From: CAWAYR01 sp050250875
Lineage (GTDB): Bacteria > Acidobacteriota > Vicinamibacteria > Vicinamibacterales > UBA2999
Length of the DNA stretch: 64,000 nucleotides
Assembly (NCBI GenBank): GCA_050250875.1
Contig: JBFWNV010000001.1
Coordinates: 372,001-436,000, forward strand
Reading direction: 5' to 3'
In this document: positions 62,266-64,000 of the stretch, piece by piece
Position numbering within the stretch: position 1 is the stretch's first letter
Layout of the letters: every line of letters begins with the position of its first letter
Made by a program: the position numbers and the translations under genes
The notes under the pieces: generated by a model
What the model was told of the DNA's origin: nothing
The model's input: the letters and a program-made list of their open reading frames with translations, nothing else
The model's database searches: none

Positions 62266-64000
62266 TCACTCGGCGCGCAGCGCCGTCGTCGGGTTGACGG
62301 CGGTGGCGCGGCGGGCCGGGACCCACGCCGCGGCCACGGCGGCGCCGACGAACGCGAGCGGCGCGGCGGTGAAGACGGCGAGGTCGAACGCCGCGACGTC
62401 GACGAACACGCTGGCCATCAGCCGGCCGACCGCCATGCCGAGCAGCACGCCGGCCACCACGCCGCCCGATGTCGTGGCCAGGCTCTCGCCGAGAATCATC
62501 CACCGCACTGCCGCGGGCTCCGCGCCGACGGCGATGCGGATGCCGATCTCGCGGGTGCGCCGGACGACGGCGTGGGCCATCACCCCGTACAGGCCGACCA
62601 GCGCCACCACCATCGCCGCGACGCCGAACGTCGCGAACAGGGCGCTGGCGCGGTTGAGGGCCCAGAACTCGATCGAGGCGTTGACGTGATCGTCGAACGT
62701 GCGCACGCCGAACACCGGCAGCCCCGGCGCCGCCGCGCGAATCGCCTGGCGCACGGCGTCGACGCCCACCGGTGACCCGGCGGCGCCACGGACGTGGAAG
62801 AACGTCGGGCCGGCCGCGCCGCGGGCCAGCGGCACGAACACGGCGCCGGGAAACTCGGTTTCGAACAGCGTCCAGTGCGTCGGCGCCACGATGCCGACCA
62901 CGACGTAGGCGGTGCGATCGCCGTCGCGCGTCTCGAACTGGATGCGTTCGCCGAGCGCGTTGCCGGCCGGCCAGAGCCGCCGCGCCAGCGCCTCGTCGAG
63001 GATCGCCACCGGCGGCGCCGCGGCGTCGTGGCTCTCGACGTCGTCGAAGGTGCGGCCGGCCAGCAGCCGCACGCCCATCGCCGCGAAGTAGCCCTGGTTC
63101 ACCGCGTTCCACGGCGCGTCGAAGGCGCGTCCTTCCTCGGGCGTCGACGGCCGGGCGCCGTCGGGCAGCTCGGGCCCGGCCCGCCGCACGTCGCGGCTCA
63201 GATGAATGATGCCCATCGGCACGACCGGCGCGACGCCCACCGCCTCGACCCCAGGCAGCGTTGCCAGCCGGCGTTCGACGGCGCCGAGCACGGTCAGCGA
63301 TCGGGCGGCGTCGTAGCCGGCCAGCGACGGATCGACCTCGGCGAGCACGGTGGCGTCGGCGTCGAATCCGAGGTCCACGGCCATCCCGGTCCGGGCCATG
63401 CGGACGAACAGACCGGCGGCAATCAGCAGCGCCACCGACAGGGCCACCTGCGCGGCGACGAGCGGATGCCGCGGCCGCCAGCGGCGGCGCGGCGACGGGT
63501 CGGCGCCGGGCTGCGCCTTGAGATCGCTCAGCACGTCGGCGCGCGAGTGATGCAGCGCCGGACCGAGGGCGAACCAGATCGTGGCGAGCAGGCAGAACGC
63601 GGCGGTGGCGGCGCCGACCAGCGGCGAGCGCAGCCCGTCGAGCGTCATCGACACCGGCAGCATGGTGGTGAAGGCGCCGTGCAGCGTGCCGACGCCCCAC
63701 GCCGCCACGGCGGCGCCGACCAGGCCGCCGGCGGTCGAGAGCAGCAGGCCCTCGACCAGCAGCTGGCGCACGACGCGCGCCCGGCTGGCGCCGAGCGCCA
63801 GCCGGATCGCCAGCTCCTTCCGCCGCGCCCGGCCGCGGGCCAGGAGCATCGCCGCCAGGTTCAGGCAGACGGTGAGCAGCACGGCGGCGGTCAGGCCGAG
63901 CATCACGGCGCCGAGCAGTCCCACCGCGCCCTCGTCCATGGGCGAGGTGCTGGTGCCGAAGCGCGGCAGCGGGGCGACCGTGAGACGCGCGTCCCGGTAC
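62266..64000 (-). CDS. orphan MacB/FtsX-type permease (ADOP family), N-terminus beyond window
   Basis: The frame is open to the right edge (578 residues visible). It contains the FtsX 'RRKELAIRLALGAS' coupling segment, a MacB-like periplasmic domain, a second 'VRRTREIGIRIAVGAE' segment and the C-terminal 'RATAVNPTTALRAE' typical of the family. It is a paralogue of the permease at 44502-46904. Upstream partners lie outside the window. Convergent with the HIT gene. Confidence 0.88.
   Translation of the reverse strand, partial: YRDARLTVAPLPRFGTSTSPMDEGAVGLLGAVMLGLTAAVLLTVCLNLAAMLLARGRARRKELAIRLALGASRARVVRQLLVEGLLLSTAGGLVGAAVAAWGVGTLHGAFTTMLPVSMTLDGLRSPLVGAATAAFCLLATIWFALGPALHHSRADVLSDLKAQPGADPSPRRRWRPRHPLVAAQVALSVALLIAAGLFVRMARTGMAVDLGFDADATVLAEVDPSLAGYDAARSLTVLGAVERRLATLPGVEAVGVAPVVPMGIIHLSRDVRRAGPELPDGARPSTPEEGRAFDAPWNAVNQGYFAAMGVRLLAGRTFDDVESHDAAAPPVAILDEALARRLWPAGNALGERIQFETRDGDRTAYVVVGIVAPTHWTLFETEFPGAVFVPLARGAAGPTFFHVRGAAGSPVGVDAVRQAIRAAAPGLPVFGVRTFDDHVNASIEFWALNRASALFATFGVAAMVVALVGLYGVMAHAVVRRTREIGIRIAVGAEPAAVRWMILGESLATTSGGVVAGVLLGMAVGRLMASVFVDVAAFDLAVFTAAPLAFVGAAVAAAWVPARRATAVNPTTALRAE

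Overview
The window is very GC-rich, tightly packed bacterial chromosome. The gene content points to Acidobacteriota, most likely Vicinamibacteria or a close relative. The pointers are two 'orphan' MacB/FtsX-type permeases of about 800 residues (acidobacterial ADOP type), a 1009-residue TonB-dependent receptor with an N-terminal carboxypeptidase-regulatory domain, DUF6152, DUF4159 and DUF5916-type genes, PDLSGxW-family secreted proteins, and S9C and Abhydrolase_10 hydrolases. This placement rests on gene families; no marker phylogeny was possible. No CRISPR array, transposase, prophage gene or rRNA was seen.

Layout. 1-18.8 kb: mostly exported proteins (discoidin-like tail, beta-propeller plus S9 peptidase pair, lipoproteins, metallo-beta-lactamase-fold hydrolase, Abhydrolase_10, dihaem cytochrome c, exported FAH-fold enzyme, membrane GGDEF-EAL protein, exported epimerase, AlkZ-like winged-helix protein). 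19.0-27.6 kb: two paralogous giant secreted multidomain proteins in tandem. 27.7-30.7 kb: DUF4159 protein, a decayed DUF5916 gene and a DUF3494 ice-binding-like secreted protein. 31.0-38.7 kb: an ammonium-assimilation block, amtB-glnK-gltB-gltD, all on the plus strand; PII overlaps amtB and GOGAT follows. 38.8-41.1 kb: divergent LysR/EamA pair and a decayed SpoIIE-phosphatase relic. 41.4-48.8 kb: TonB receptor, then a response regulator-histidine kinase-orphan permease operon read leftward, with a 40-residue membrane peptide read rightward from the shared control region. 48.8-53.7 kb: MobA-like transferase, cold-shock protein with a long leader, selenocysteine tRNA, and a five-gene overlapping operon (Fur-rubrerythrin fusion, PHP phosphoesterase, catalytically dead ABC-type ATPase, cold-shock-like protein, HAD phosphatase). 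53.8-64 kb: housekeeping genes (erpA, class I fumarase, bioY, thiD-moaE-moaD, a vapBC toxin-antitoxin pair fused into the prfA-prmC operon, LysM, HIT) and a second orphan permease running off the edge.

The most unusual items are the five-gene operon with the Fur-rubrerythrin fusion and the dead ABC domain; tRNA-Sec with a degenerate copy of its 3' end about 100 bases downstream; the two-component/orphan-permease locus with mirrored 11-bp-phased direct repeats; the twin giant secreted proteins; two gene relics that kept both ends but lost their middles; and a recurring arrangement in which a TANNNT -10 box ends 6-9 bases before the start codon, suggesting widespread leaderless transcripts.
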